64,000 bases of DNA from G963663525 sp963663525 (GTDB lineage Bacteria; Myxococcota_A; SURF-8; G963663525): positions 1,364,001-1,428,000 of the forward strand of contig CAXXHC010000001.1 of the NCBI GenBank assembly GCA_963663525.2. The letters run 5' to 3'. Both the position numbers and the translations under genes were made by a program. Below the pieces are notes generated by a model. It ran no database searches. It saw only the letters and a list, made by a program, of their open reading frames with translations, and was not told where the DNA came from. Shown here piece after piece: positions 13,439 to 21,414 of the stretch (positions within the stretch are counted from its first letter, which is position 1; each line of letters begins with the position of its first letter).

Positions 13439-15853
13439 ATGTTTTTTACTGACGCCGAAAAGATTCGATTCATTTTGCTCGCCGAAGCGGGACTGCATTG
13501 GCTGTTGGACAACGACGAAAATCTCTCTGCTGAAGCCAAAACCGCCGAGCGTCCGAAATACATCACGAACTACATCGGCTCGAAACAGAAGCTGATCGAC
13601 TGGATTTGGGCCAACACCCCGGACAACGCCCACACGGCTGTGGATGCGTTTTCCGGCTCTTCGGTGGTGGGCTACATGTACAAATCCAAGGGCCTGGCAG
13701 TGCATTCCTGTGATCGGCTGCGTTACTGCCACCACATCGCTCGGGCGATTGTCGAAAACGATTCGGTCACGCTTTCCGAGGAGGAGATCGAAGGATTGTT
13801 GAGCGATTCCGGCCATATCCGCGATTTCGTCCGTAAGCATTTCGGCGGGGTGTATTTCGAGCCTGGCGTTCACAAGCTGATCGACATCGTTCGATCGAAC
13901 ACCGACAGGCTCAAAGGCTACAAAAAAGACATCGCACTGTTCGCATTGGGAAAAACCTGCATTACGGCCAAGGGCGGTTTCGGCCATTTCGGCACCACGA
14001 AAAAACAGGACAATCGGGCGGATTCCCCGGCGCAGTTCAAAGAGCGTTTCGCCAAAAACTGTCAACGTATCAACGCGCTGATCTTCGAAGGTGAGAAATC
14101 CTGCAAAGCGCACCATGGCGATACGCGCAAGCTACTGGGCAAAGTCAATGCCGATGTGGCGTATTTCGATCCGCCCTATGCCACGCAGTTTTCGCAGACC
14201 AATTACGAGCGGGCGTACCACTTCGTCGAAGGGTTGATGACCTGGTGGGAAGGCAAGGACATCCGTAAAGATTCCACAACCCGCGCTTATGACATCCCAA
14301 CCGAAGTCACCAAAGCCAACGCCAAAAGTTTCTTCGAAGAGTTTTTGGGGGCCGCCAAGCATATTCCGCATTGGATTATCAGCTACCGGGACCAGGCCTA
14401 TCCAAGCGAAGCGGAAATCAAGACCATCGTGGGTGCCAACGGCAAATCCAGCCGGATGAAGAGCAAAACCCACCAGTACCAGATCTCCGCGCAGCGCAGT
14501 GAACACTCCCAGGCCAGGGAGCATTTGTTTGTCTGCGCACCCGGTGGTGCCAAGGCGAATGTCGAACACACCGGATTGGAAGTCGACGGGAACCCTACGA
14601 ACGAATCTTTCGCAACCGAGGCTCAAGAGGCCCATGCGGAGCACGCCGACGTGCAAGACGCCCGGACGACCGGCAACCATCCCATCCATACACGGATTCC
14701 TTCCATGGGTGGGATGGAGTTTCTTTCGGCAAAAGCCGAGCAATCGGGCGATAAGCGTTTCAAATTCATCCTGACGCATGTGGGAACCAACCGCAACGGC
14801 GATCATTTCACCGCTGAGGAGTTGCAACGGGCTGCCGAAACGGCGATCGGCAAGAAAATCGACCTCTCTCATTCCCAAGAATTTCGCGACATCGTGGGTG
14901 GCATCGTCGAAGCAAACTACATCGACGACGGGGAAAACTCTCGGATCGAATGTGTCGGCGAACTGTTCACTGCCGAGAGCGAACCTGCCCGGCTGGCCTA
15001 CAAGCTGATGAAGCGCGGCATCGTGACCCACGTTTCGATGGAGTGCGATTACCAGGAGGGTGAGTGCTCGATCTGCGGAAAAACCATCGCCAGCAAAGCG
15101 GAGTACTGCAGCCATCTCAAAAACTTCAAGGGCCGCAAGCTCAAGGGAAAACCCTGTTTCGAGATTCTACGTGGTGTGACGTTTACCGGCATGGGTCTTT
15201 TGGATCGCGATGGGGCCGATGAGCGTGCGGAGATTCGACAGGTTGCCAGCCAAACTTCCATTGAAGGAGAAACGGAAATGTCCGACGAAAAGACGAAAGA
15301 AACGAAAGCGGCGGAAACTCCGCCCGAACCCGACGGAATGAGTGAGGCCGAAAAGGAAAAACTCATCAAAAAGCAGCAGAGCGAGATCGAGAAGCTGATG
15401 AAAGAACTCGACGCGGTGAAAAAGCAGCTCGACGACTCCCAGGCAACGCACCGGGCGGTGGTTCGTAAGGCCAAGGCTGAGAAACTGCTGTCGTTGTGGG
15501 AGGATGCGGGCCGTGAGTTCGGTGATGAATCCGCTCGTGCCAACGAACTCGATCGGCTGATGAAACTCTCCGACGAGGCGTTTTCGGCCACCGAAGAGAC
15601 GGTTTCGGCTATCGCCGCCACGCGCAAACCGAAGAAAACCGATGAGGACGACGAGGAACCCGAAGAGATTCCCGAGGACGACCTCGATTCCAAAAAGACG
15701 AAAAAGAAACCCCGCAAGAAGGGAAATCTGTCCAGCGATGCTCGGGAGCGCCACACGCATGCGCCGGATTCGGCGGGTGCCACGCTGGCCGACAAGCTGA
15801 CGCAGGGGTTTATGGCTGCGTACAAGGACCGTGCCGGAATTCCGGCTGAGTAA
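13439..15853 (+). CDS. DNA adenine methylase fused to head maturation protease and scaffold
   Basis: An 804-residue single frame. Residues about 38-365 form a D12-class (Dam-like) adenine methyltransferase: YIGSKQKL (45-52), VDAFSGSSVV (68-77, SAM site) and DPPY (244-247). A linker of about 65 residues leads to a prohead-protease-like domain (about 435-600) with candidate His477 in DLSHSQ and Ser533 in HVSMEC, plus an inserted CSICG...C metal knuckle (543-573). The rest is coiled coil (about 620-690), acidic segment and basic tail, as in scaffolds. Phage proteases are normally separate from methylases. GGAG precedes the ATG at 13,439; the upstream ATG at 13,271 crosses the terminator. Confidence 0.8.
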   Translation: MFFTDAEKIRFILLAEAGLHWLLDNDENLSAEAKTAERPKYITNYIGSKQKLIDWIWANTPDNAHTAVDAFSGSSVVGYMYKSKGLAVHSCDRLRYCHHIARAIVENDSVTLSEEEIEGLLSDSGHIRDFVRKHFGGVYFEPGVHKLIDIVRSNTDRLKGYKKDIALFALGKTCITAKGGFGHFGTTKKQDNRADSPAQFKERFAKNCQRINALIFEGEKSCKAHHGDTRKLLGKVNADVAYFDPPYATQFSQTNYERAYHFVEGLMTWWEGKDIRKDSTTRAYDIPTEVTKANAKSFFEEFLGAAKHIPHWIISYRDQAYPSEAEIKTIVGANGKSSRMKSKTHQYQISAQRSEHSQAREHLFVCAPGGAKANVEHTGLEVDGNPTNESFATEAQEAHAEHADVQDARTTGNHPIHTRIPSMGGMEFLSAKAEQSGDKRFKFILTHVGTNRNGDHFTAEELQRAAETAIGKKIDLSHSQEFRDIVGGIVEANYIDDGENSRIECVGELFTAESEPARLAYKLMKRGIVTHVSMECDYQEGECSICGKTIASKAEYCSHLKNFKGRKLKGKPCFEILRGVTFTGMGLLDRDGADERAEIRQVASQTSIEGETEMSDEKTKETKAAETPPEPDGMSEAEKEKLIKKQQSEIEKLMKELDAVKKQLDDSQATHRAVVRKAKAEKLLSLWEDAGREFGDESARANELDRLMKLSDEAFSATEETVSAIAATRKPKKTDEDDEEPEEIPEDDLDSKKTKKKPRKKGNLSSDARERHTHAPDSAGATLADKLTQGFMAAYKDRAGIPAE
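15278..15853 (+). CDS. Nested scaffold protein (internal start)
   Basis: An in-frame ATG at 15,278 with GAAGGAGA 7-8 bp upstream would give a 191-residue protein consisting only of the coiled-coil, acidic and basic C-terminal part of the methylase-protease fusion. Phage lambda C/Nu3 and Mu I/Z use exactly this arrangement to make protease and scaffold from one gene. The scaffold would line the prohead and be digested. Inferred from motif layout and the ribosome-binding site only. Confidence 0.6.
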   Translation: MSDEKTKETKAAETPPEPDGMSEAEKEKLIKKQQSEIEKLMKELDAVKKQLDDSQATHRAVVRKAKAEKLLSLWEDAGREFGDESARANELDRLMKLSDEAFSATEETVSAIAATRKPKKTDEDDEEPEEIPEDDLDSKKTKKKPRKKGNLSSDARERHTHAPDSAGATLADKLTQGFMAAYKDRAGIPAE

Positions 15854-15865
15854 AGGAGGAACGAG

Positions 15866-16228
15866 ATGTCGTATGTGCAACCACTGGCTCCGGGCTTTCG
15901 TTACGGCCTGGGAGAGATGCAGGGCGCGGGAGAACCGGGTCAGTTCGTCAACGTGGCGGGCGATAACGTCTTTGCCGTATCCGATGACGCGGCGGCCAAA
16001 CCCTTCGGTCTGCTCGAACGAAAAGTCAAGGACGGCGAGATGCCGGGGATTTTCTGTCTGGGCGGGATTTACGAAACGGATGTCTTCGTGGGCGATCCGA
16101 GTCCGGGGGACAACCTGGCCGTGGATGCCTCGACCGGCACGCTGAAAGTGGCGGCTGAGGGCAACGTCGTTGTGGCCGAGGCCATCTCCGTGGGCGCGGG
16201 AGTTCTGCGCTTCAAGCTCTTGGTGTAA
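15866..16228 (+). CDS. Capsid decoration (cement) protein
   Basis: A 120-residue, beta-rich, Gly/Ala/Val-rich protein between scaffold and major capsid protein, the usual place for a head decoration protein. Visible are a GAGEPGQFVNVAGDNV start, a DVFVGDPSPGDNLAVDASTG turn region and a VAEAISVGAGVLRFKLL end, similar in plan to DUF2190-like cement proteins. Strong AAAGGAGG. It would bind the outside of the expanded capsid. Confidence 0.6.
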   Translation: MSYVQPLAPGFRYGLGEMQGAGEPGQFVNVAGDNVFAVSDDAAAKPFGLLERKVKDGEMPGIFCLGGIYETDVFVGDPSPGDNLAVDASTGTLKVAAEGNVVVAEAISVGAGVLRFKLLV

Positions 16229-16239
16229 AGGAGGCAACG

Positions 16240-17100
16240 ATGGAAGACCTGAGCCACGTCCATTCCGAAGAATACATGGAAACGATGGCGAAGCTGATGA
16301 ACGAGGCTGCCGACAGCCCTGAGGGGTTGAAAGCGCTGGCTGCCGCCATCGCGCCGCCGATCGATATGGAAATCAAGACGCGTGAGATTACCTCGCTGTT
16401 ACTCACGAAACACAAACTTCCCGCCGGAGAAGAGGCCAAGTACCAGAAAAAGCCGAAGCTGAACGCCTACTGGATCAGCAAGGACGGCGATGCGGTGGAA
16501 AGCGGCATCCAGGAAGAGGAAGTCGTCTTCCCCATCCATCGCATCCACTCGATGCCGATGGTGGACATCGGCGTGCTGAAACACGGCAATGTCGGCACGA
16601 TGCTGGACATTCAGAAGTCAGCGGGGGTCGAGATCCGCAAGGCCATCGACAAGCGCACGATTACGGTGCTTTCAGCGGCGGTGCCCAGTGAACGCACGGT
16701 GACGGTCACCGGTGGCAAACTGACGGACGAAGCCATCAATCAGGCCATCAGCTTCATCGAAGACATGGAGTTGCGGGTGAAATACATCCTGCTGCGTGGC
16801 GCTCGTGCCAACGATATGCGTGGCTGGGAGTTGGATCCGCAGACCCGTCGTGAATTGCAGCTGAAGGGGATTTTCAAGACTTATAACGGTGCGGACATCA
16901 TCTCGACGGCGTCGATGGCGTTGAACGAAGTGATGCTGGTTCCCGACGAGGAAATCGGGAAATTCGCGATCCGGCAAGCGCTTTCCACCGACACGATCAA
17001 CGAACCCAAGCGGTTCAAGGTGGGTTGGCTGGCCTGGATGGAAGCGGCACACGGCGTCACCCGTCCGGATCTGTTGGCCAAGGTCGTGATCGAAGCCTAA
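16240..17100 (+). CDS. Major capsid protein (HK97 fold)
   Basis: A 286-residue protein following protease, scaffold and decoration genes. N-terminal helices (about 1-55), then an E-loop-like IHRIHSMPMVDIGVLKHG segment, a long spine-like helix (DEAINQAISFIEDMELRVKY) and a P-domain/A-domain region ending in KVGWLAWMEAAHGVTRP. Length and order fit a small HK97-fold capsid protein. Strong AAAGGAGG site, as expected for the most abundant virion protein. Confidence 0.8.
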   Translation: MEDLSHVHSEEYMETMAKLMNEAADSPEGLKALAAAIAPPIDMEIKTREITSLLLTKHKLPAGEEAKYQKKPKLNAYWISKDGDAVESGIQEEEVVFPIHRIHSMPMVDIGVLKHGNVGTMLDIQKSAGVEIRKAIDKRTITVLSAAVPSERTVTVTGGKLTDEAINQAISFIEDMELRVKYILLRGARANDMRGWELDPQTRRELQLKGIFKTYNGADIISTASMALNEVMLVPDEEIGKFAIRQALSTDTINEPKRFKVGWLAWMEAAHGVTRPDLLAKVVIEA

Positions 17101-17109
17101 GGAGCTATC

Positions 17110-17487
17110 ATGCCGATCACCGTTCAAAATACTCTCAGCACCGTCCTCGATGTCCCGGGCGCGGGGCTGATCTTCGATCCCGGTGAGACGAAAACCGTAG
17201 ATTCAATTTCTCCTGCGCTTTCGGCAGCGATTCAATCCGGGAAGCTGGACGTCGTTGAACAGAATGCTGCGCACGTGATTGTCGTATCGGAAGACGACGA
17301 ATCGGAGTTTGAATTGCCCATTCCGTGGCCTGGTCCAGATCAAATGCAGGTATCGCTGAACGGTCTGGTGCTGGCTTTCGGCGAGGACTACACAGTCGAA
17401 GTGGCGGATAACCAACTCGTCTGGCTGGATGAGGAAATCGCGCTGAAAACCGGTGATCGGATCATCCTGATTGGAGGCGCGCCATGA
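17110..17487 (+). CDS. Hypothetical head protein
   Basis: A 125-residue beta-rich protein in two parts: an N-terminal VQNTLSTVLDVPGAGLIFDP segment and a C-terminal repeat-like part with MQVSLNGLVLAFGEDYTVE. The second part resembles short fibre repeats with an LNG turn. AAGGAG precedes the ATG and the stop overlaps the next gene (ATGA). Probably a minor head or head-fibre component; not assigned. Confidence 0.5.
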   Translation: MPITVQNTLSTVLDVPGAGLIFDPGETKTVDSISPALSAAIQSGKLDVVEQNAAHVIVVSEDDESEFELPIPWPGPDQMQVSLNGLVLAFGEDYTVEVADNQLVWLDEEIALKTGDRIILIGGAP

Positions 17488-17957
17488 CCCGATTGGACGG
17501 CCACTTCCTCAAACCCGGATCGATCCCTGCCGATCGTCTGGATCCGAGCATTCCGCTCGGCGGCGGTGCGCTGCCGGATGGCACGGTCACTCCGGCGAAA
17601 TTGGCGGAAAATCTGCTGCGCAAGTTTGTGGTGGTCCGCTGGGGTACAGCGCAGGATGGCGATCCCGGTGAAAAAACCGTTTCTCTGCACTTTCGCGACT
17701 ACCTCGACAATCCGATTCCCGCCGCCCATGTGCTGCGACTGACCTGTGACGATCGCGCCACGCTGGCTGTGGGCGAGCATGGCCAGGCGCTTTCCGGTGC
17801 GGAGTCTGCCGACCTGATTGCACAAACCGATGCCACGGGACGGCTTGACCTTGTGGTCCGCTGTTCCGAAACCGCCACCATTACATTGGCCGCCGGAGCC
17901 ACGCAGGGAAGTCCTCTGCTGGATGCGACGGCCTTGTTGGATGTGAATTTTGCCTAA
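17484..17957 (+). CDS. Ig-like head fibre protein
   Basis: A 157-residue protein. The start (LDGHFLKPGSIPADRLDPSI) is typical of phage fibre N-termini. Residues about 60-155 form a bacterial Ig-like domain (LRLTCDDRATLAVGEHGQAL, then TITLAAGATQGSPLLDATA). It is paralogous to the next gene. Ig-like domains decorate heads and fibres and bind carbohydrate weakly. ATGA overlap with the upstream gene. Confidence 0.55.
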   Translation: MTRLDGHFLKPGSIPADRLDPSIPLGGGALPDGTVTPAKLAENLLRKFVVVRWGTAQDGDPGEKTVSLHFRDYLDNPIPAAHVLRLTCDDRATLAVGEHGQALSGAESADLIAQTDATGRLDLVVRCSETATITLAAGATQGSPLLDATALLDVNFA

Positions 17958-17978
17958 CCCAAGACAAGGAGAATGACC

Positions 17979-18395
17979 ATGCCTATCGAAGACGCTGTTT
18001 CCCCCGTACAGAAAGTGACCATGGATGAGATGGCCCAGGAGTTCGCTGATCGCTTCGCCATTTTGACCTTCGGGACTCCCGGAGCGGAAACGGACGACAC
18101 GATTGCCGTCCAGATCCAACTCAAGAATGCGCTGATGGAGGATCTTGCCGCCAAAGAGCGCATCCGCCTGACCTGTACCGCCGGAGCCGAGTTGAGCCTC
18201 GTCGATGGTGGTAACGGAGTCGTGCTTTCGGGCGACGGAACCGAAGACATGATTCTCGAAACCGATGAAACCACCGGAACCTTCGACCTGGAAGTGGACT
18301 ATTCCGGGACCGGTACCGTCACGGTGGTCGGTGGTGCCACGCAGGGTTCGGGATTTGTCCATTGCGGCGAATCGCTGGATCTGACTTTCGCGTAA
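17979..18395 (+). CDS. Ig-like virion protein, paralogue of the preceding gene
   Basis: A 138-residue protein whose second half repeats the Ig-like pattern of its neighbour: IRLTCTAGAELSLVDGGNG and TVTVVGGATQGSGFVH line up with LRLTCDDRATLAVGEHGQ and TITLAAGATQGSPLLD. The N-terminal about 45 residues are unrelated and helical. Start at 17,979 chosen because AAGGAG is 7 bp upstream; the ATG at 17,973 is too close. Confidence 0.55.
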   Translation: MPIEDAVSPVQKVTMDEMAQEFADRFAILTFGTPGAETDDTIAVQIQLKNALMEDLAAKERIRLTCTAGAELSLVDGGNGVVLSGDGTEDMILETDETTGTFDLEVDYSGTGTVTVVGGATQGSGFVHCGESLDLTFA

Positions 18396-18403
18396 TTCCT
18401 GAC

Positions 18404-18440
18404 GGGAGCGGGGTTGTCCGAATCGGATCGTCCCGCTCCC
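18404..18440 (+). other. Intercistronic GC-rich stem-loop
   Basis: GGGAGCGGG (18,404-18,412) pairs exactly with CCCGCTCCC (18,432-18,440), with a second TCCGA/TCGGA stem inside. No T-run follows, so it is not a classical terminator. It could protect or process the late transcript between the Ig-like gene and the next one. Confidence 0.6.
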
Positions 18441-18463
18441 CCTGACCTGTTCGGAGAAACGCC

Positions 18464-18715
18464 ATGCTGACCGTATCGAACCGGCTCGCCACCAACCTGA
18501 TCATCCCTGAAGGTCTGGCCGAAAAAGGTTCGTTGACCCTGCCGCCGAATGGCGAAGCCAAGGTGGAAACGCTGACGGCGAGTCTGAAAGACGCGGAAAA
18601 ACGCGGCCTGCTCGCCATCGCCTATCCCACGGCACGCAAAAACGACCAATCGAAGGCAAGCCCGAAATCCGCTGGAAATACGGGGACTTCGCCGTTGTCC
18701 AAGGAGAAAAACTGA
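18464..18715 (+). CDS. Hypothetical small virion protein
   Basis: An 83-residue protein: an N-terminal beta segment (LTVSNRLATNLIIPEGLAE) that resembles the start of the protein at 17,110 in plan, and a Lys/Ser/Asn-rich tail from about residue 58. CGGAGAAA precedes the ATG and the stop overlaps the next start (TGATG). Not assigned. Confidence 0.5.
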   Translation: MLTVSNRLATNLIIPEGLAEKGSLTLPPNGEAKVETLTASLKDAEKRGLLAIAYPTARKNDQSKASPKSAGNTGTSPLSKEKN

Positions 18716-19155
18716 TGTTGGACGTGCTTGCGGCAGACATTCTGGCAGATTTTACCGATGAGACGGGCGAAACGCTTGTCAGCGAAGAGTACGTGCGTCG
18801 GGCGCTGGAACGAACCGTATCGGGGCTTGGATTCGATCTCGACGTGAACTATAGGTTCGAAAACGACAGTCTTTCCCCGGATATGCCGGATACGCACCGT
18901 GAGCTCTGGTGTCTACGAGCGAAAATTCTCATCTGCCGTCTGCTTCGGGCGCAAGCCTCCACCCGGCTGGATTTCTCCTCCGGGGACAAGCGGGTCAACC
19001 GCAGCCAGGAAGCCAAACACTGGGGCGATTTGGAAAAATCCCTGTTGTCTGACTACACGAGGCGCATCCAACGCATCAATCCGGCTGCCGACGAAAACCT
19101 CATTCACCTGAACATCCGTCCACGGATCTACACCCAGAACCGGCGGAATTTCTAA
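18715..19155 (+). CDS. Head-tail connector/adaptor protein
   Basis: A 146-residue mostly helical protein positioned after the capsid and before the tail genes. The ILADFTDETGETLVSEEYVR start, a central helix (LWCLRAKILICRLLRAQAS) and a short tail after DYTRRIQ fit the pattern of gp6/gp15-like adaptor proteins that bind the portal. No diagnostic motif exists for this family, so the call rests on size, helicity and order. Confidence 0.5.
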   Translation: MLDVLAADILADFTDETGETLVSEEYVRRALERTVSGLGFDLDVNYRFENDSLSPDMPDTHRELWCLRAKILICRLLRAQASTRLDFSSGDKRVNRSQEAKHWGDLEKSLLSDYTRRIQRINPAADENLIHLNIRPRIYTQNRRNF

Positions 19156-19169
19156 ACGGAGAATCAACC

Positions 19170-19736
19170 ATGGAAAGCAAGATCAAACTCGATCCTTTCA
19201 CCTACGGCAAATGGGACGTCGTCACCACCTTGGTGCAACTCGCCACCGTCGTGGCCGGTATTGTTCTCGCGTTGGACGGCAATACCGCCGGTCTGTTGGC
19301 GCTCGGAGCCCTGGCGGGCGGCGGTAAAGGCACGCTGGTCGGCGATTTTCTCAAAAAGGTCGCTGAAGAGATGAGCAAGCCGAATCCGAAAAAACGTAGC
19401 GGTTTCATTCGTTTGCCTCTGCTCGTCATCCTCATCACCGTTGGTTTGGCAATGGTTGGTTGCGGCATCGACAAACAATTCGTCATCGATTCGCGAAAAG
19501 CCATCCTCACTCAAGCTGGAGATTACCTGATGGGCTGCCAACAGGCGACCATCGCTCCGGCATTTTCCGTCGATTGGAACGACAACGTGAGCTACGGCGG
19601 CGGGGTATTCGCGGGTTGCGAAGTCGAAGGCCGCATTCTGCGTTTTCATTGCGACGCGCTCCAGGATGACGAAACCGGCAAAACCCGCATGAGTTGCGAG
19701 CCGTTGTCGATCTGGCATCGTGAGGAAAGCCCATGA
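19170..19736 (+). CDS. Membrane protein in the connector gene cluster
   Basis: A 188-residue protein with two hydrophobic segments: about residues 20-50 (VQLATVVAGIVLAL...) and 78-98 (IRLPLLVILITVGLAMVGCG), the second ending in a lipobox-like VGCG. The remainder carries four Cys. Placement amid connector genes is odd for a structural protein; a lysis, holin-like or superinfection role is possible. GGAG precedes the ATG. Not assigned. Confidence 0.5.
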   Translation: MESKIKLDPFTYGKWDVVTTLVQLATVVAGIVLALDGNTAGLLALGALAGGGKGTLVGDFLKKVAEEMSKPNPKKRSGFIRLPLLVILITVGLAMVGCGIDKQFVIDSRKAILTQAGDYLMGCQQATIAPAFSVDWNDNVSYGGGVFAGCEVEGRILRFHCDALQDDETGKTRMSCEPLSIWHREESP

Positions 19737-20101
19737 AGGATCGACAGCGCCGACAGATGAACGATGATGTGGCCTGGCTGATTCGTCAGTCCGGTGTTTC
19801 GGCCCGCGTGTTTCGCCCGGAACGGGAAGATTCTTTCTTCGGCTCCCATGAAATCCGCGAGGCTGAAATCGCCGACATCCCCATCGACATCAAGGCGTTG
19901 TCGCCCAAGGATCTGGCCGAGATCGGAGCCGATGCTGCCGCCAGTGTCCTGCCCGATTCGGGAGTGTTGGAGTCCGACATCCTCGAAATTGATGGCTTGC
20001 GCTACCGGGTCACCGAGGTCAAACCACAAAACAGTTTTGGCGCGTGTACGCATCTCGATCTGCATCTGGAGTTGGAAAAACGGGAGGTAGATCATGCGTA
20101 G
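19733..20101 (+). CDS. Head closure/neck protein
   Basis: A 122-residue protein after the adaptor-like gene. The mixed alpha/beta sequence ends in LESDILEIDGLRYRVTEVKP and a C-terminal strand (THLDLHLELEK), as in head-closure (gp16/stopper-type) proteins. ATGA overlap with the upstream gene and 8-bp overlap with the next. Call based mainly on order and size. Confidence 0.5.
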   Translation: MKDRQRRQMNDDVAWLIRQSGVSARVFRPEREDSFFGSHEIREAEIADIPIDIKALSPKDLAEIGADAAASVLPDSGVLESDILEIDGLRYRVTEVKPQNSFGACTHLDLHLELEKREVDHA

Positions 20102-20489
20102 AAAAAGCCATCTCGCCATGATCGAGATCGATTTTCGACAGATCGAACGATTGCAGAACGCATTGAAAGAAATGCCGGATCTGATCGCGGAAGAGCTAGG
20201 ACGTGCCGTTCGTGACCTGGTGCTGATCGTCGAAGCCAAGGCCAAAGAGCTGTGTCCGGTGGATACGGGAAAGCTGAGAGCCTCGATTACACCGGTGATT
20301 CAGAGTTGGGCGAAGGCCTTTGTCGGCACGAACACGCACTATGCCCCTTATGTCGAATACGGCACGAAGCACGCAGCAGCCCAACCTTTTCTGGAACCCG
20401 CCTTTCTGGAAGGAAAGAAGCAGGCCAGCAAAGTGTTCGGCAAGGCCATCCGACGGGCCATTGCCCGCTATGAACGGAGGGCACGATGA
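20094..20489 (+). CDS. HK97 gp10-like tail completion protein
   Basis: A 131-residue protein matching the HK97 gp10 family: ELCPVDTGKLRASI, THYAPYVEYGTKHAAAQPF and a final basic helix are the family hallmarks. These proteins join tail and neck. GGGAGG lies 6 bp before the ATG at 20,094; the ATG at 20,118 is an alternative. Confidence 0.82.
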   Translation: MRRKSHLAMIEIDFRQIERLQNALKEMPDLIAEELGRAVRDLVLIVEAKAKELCPVDTGKLRASITPVIQSWAKAFVGTNTHYAPYVEYGTKHAAAQPFLEPAFLEGKKQASKVFGKAIRRAIARYERRAR

Positions 20490-21049
20490 GCGGATCGTTG
20501 CCACGCGCCGTCGGGCATTGGGCCGCCATGCAGGTGGACTCTTTGCATGTTTTTGCGAATAGCCTGGCCAATCGCAACCACCGATACCCGGAACTCGTCG
20601 TCACCCCACTGACTCACGATACCCAGCCGATGGGCTGTGGAAAGACGGACTATGTCGTGCGCGATGCGGGAAACGGGGTTGTGCAAAAAACCGGAAAGAT
20701 GGGGGTGAATGCCGTCAGCTATCGTTTGACGGTCACCTCCCCTTCCGATCGGCAGAACAACGGCCAGGAAATCGTGGAAAACATCATCGAAAACCTGGAA
20801 AAAGCAGCTCTGAAGACTTGGCTTTCGACAGATCCGATCCGTTTGACAGACCCGGACACCGATCCTCCCACGGAATTTCCGCTGGACAGCCTAAAACCCA
20901 TCGGTCGCCAAAGTATTCCGCCCGACATCACGGGCGAACCGTTTCTGTATCGTGCCGCTCTGACCTTGACCGCCCGACGCATCGTTCCCATTGAACGGGA
21001 GGTCGAGCACGTTATGGAGCGTATTTATGTCAACGAGGGCAATCCATGA
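20486..21049 (+). CDS. Tail terminator-like protein
   Basis: A 187-residue alpha/beta protein between the gp10-like and sheath genes, where the tail terminator lies in myoviruses. It has a central strand pair (YRLTVTSPSDRQNNGQEIVE), a long helix (VENIIENLEKAA) and a C-terminal YRAALTLTARRI strand. It would cap the tube and stop elongation. ATGA overlaps on both sides. Order-based call. Confidence 0.5.
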   Translation: MSGSLPRAVGHWAAMQVDSLHVFANSLANRNHRYPELVVTPLTHDTQPMGCGKTDYVVRDAGNGVVQKTGKMGVNAVSYRLTVTSPSDRQNNGQEIVENIIENLEKAALKTWLSTDPIRLTDPDTDPPTEFPLDSLKPIGRQSIPPDITGEPFLYRAALTLTARRIVPIEREVEHVMERIYVNEGNP

Positions 21050-21414
21050 GCGAAAACAAGAAAAAAAGCGATACGCCGAAAACCGATTCGAAAGAAAAAG
21101 CGAAGGATAAAACCAAATCCGGGAATCTATCCGCTGCCGAGACGAAAAAGCAGGATACGAAGACGAATCCCGTCTCCGTACATTCGGTTCCGAAGTCCAA
21201 CACCCCTCGAAAAAAGCGTGGCGGTCTACTCGGAAAACGCACGAAACGCCTGAATTTTCCTATTGAAACCCTGGCTCGGCGTACCGGGACCGATGCCGTC
21301 ACGCTGGGTGCCCTGCGCGTAGCCTACGGCTGGACGAAGCAAACCCGGCTGTCACAGGCGGAATTTTTGCGCCTGGTGGACGCCTGGCTCAAACGACCGG
21401 TGAAGGAGGCATAG
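21046..21414 (+). CDS. Lys-rich hypothetical tail-region protein
   Basis: A 122-residue protein. The first about 65 residues are very rich in Lys, Ser and Thr with little order; the last about 45 are a helical domain (ETLARRTGTDAVTLGALRVA, then LSQAEFLRLVDAWL). It sits directly before the sheath gene with only one base between stop and start. Possibly a sheath assembly partner; no family recognised. Confidence 0.5.
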   Translation: MSENKKKSDTPKTDSKEKAKDKTKSGNLSAAETKKQDTKTNPVSVHSVPKSNTPRKKRGGLLGKRTKRLNFPIETLARRTGTDAVTLGALRVAYGWTKQTRLSQAEFLRLVDAWLKRPVKEA

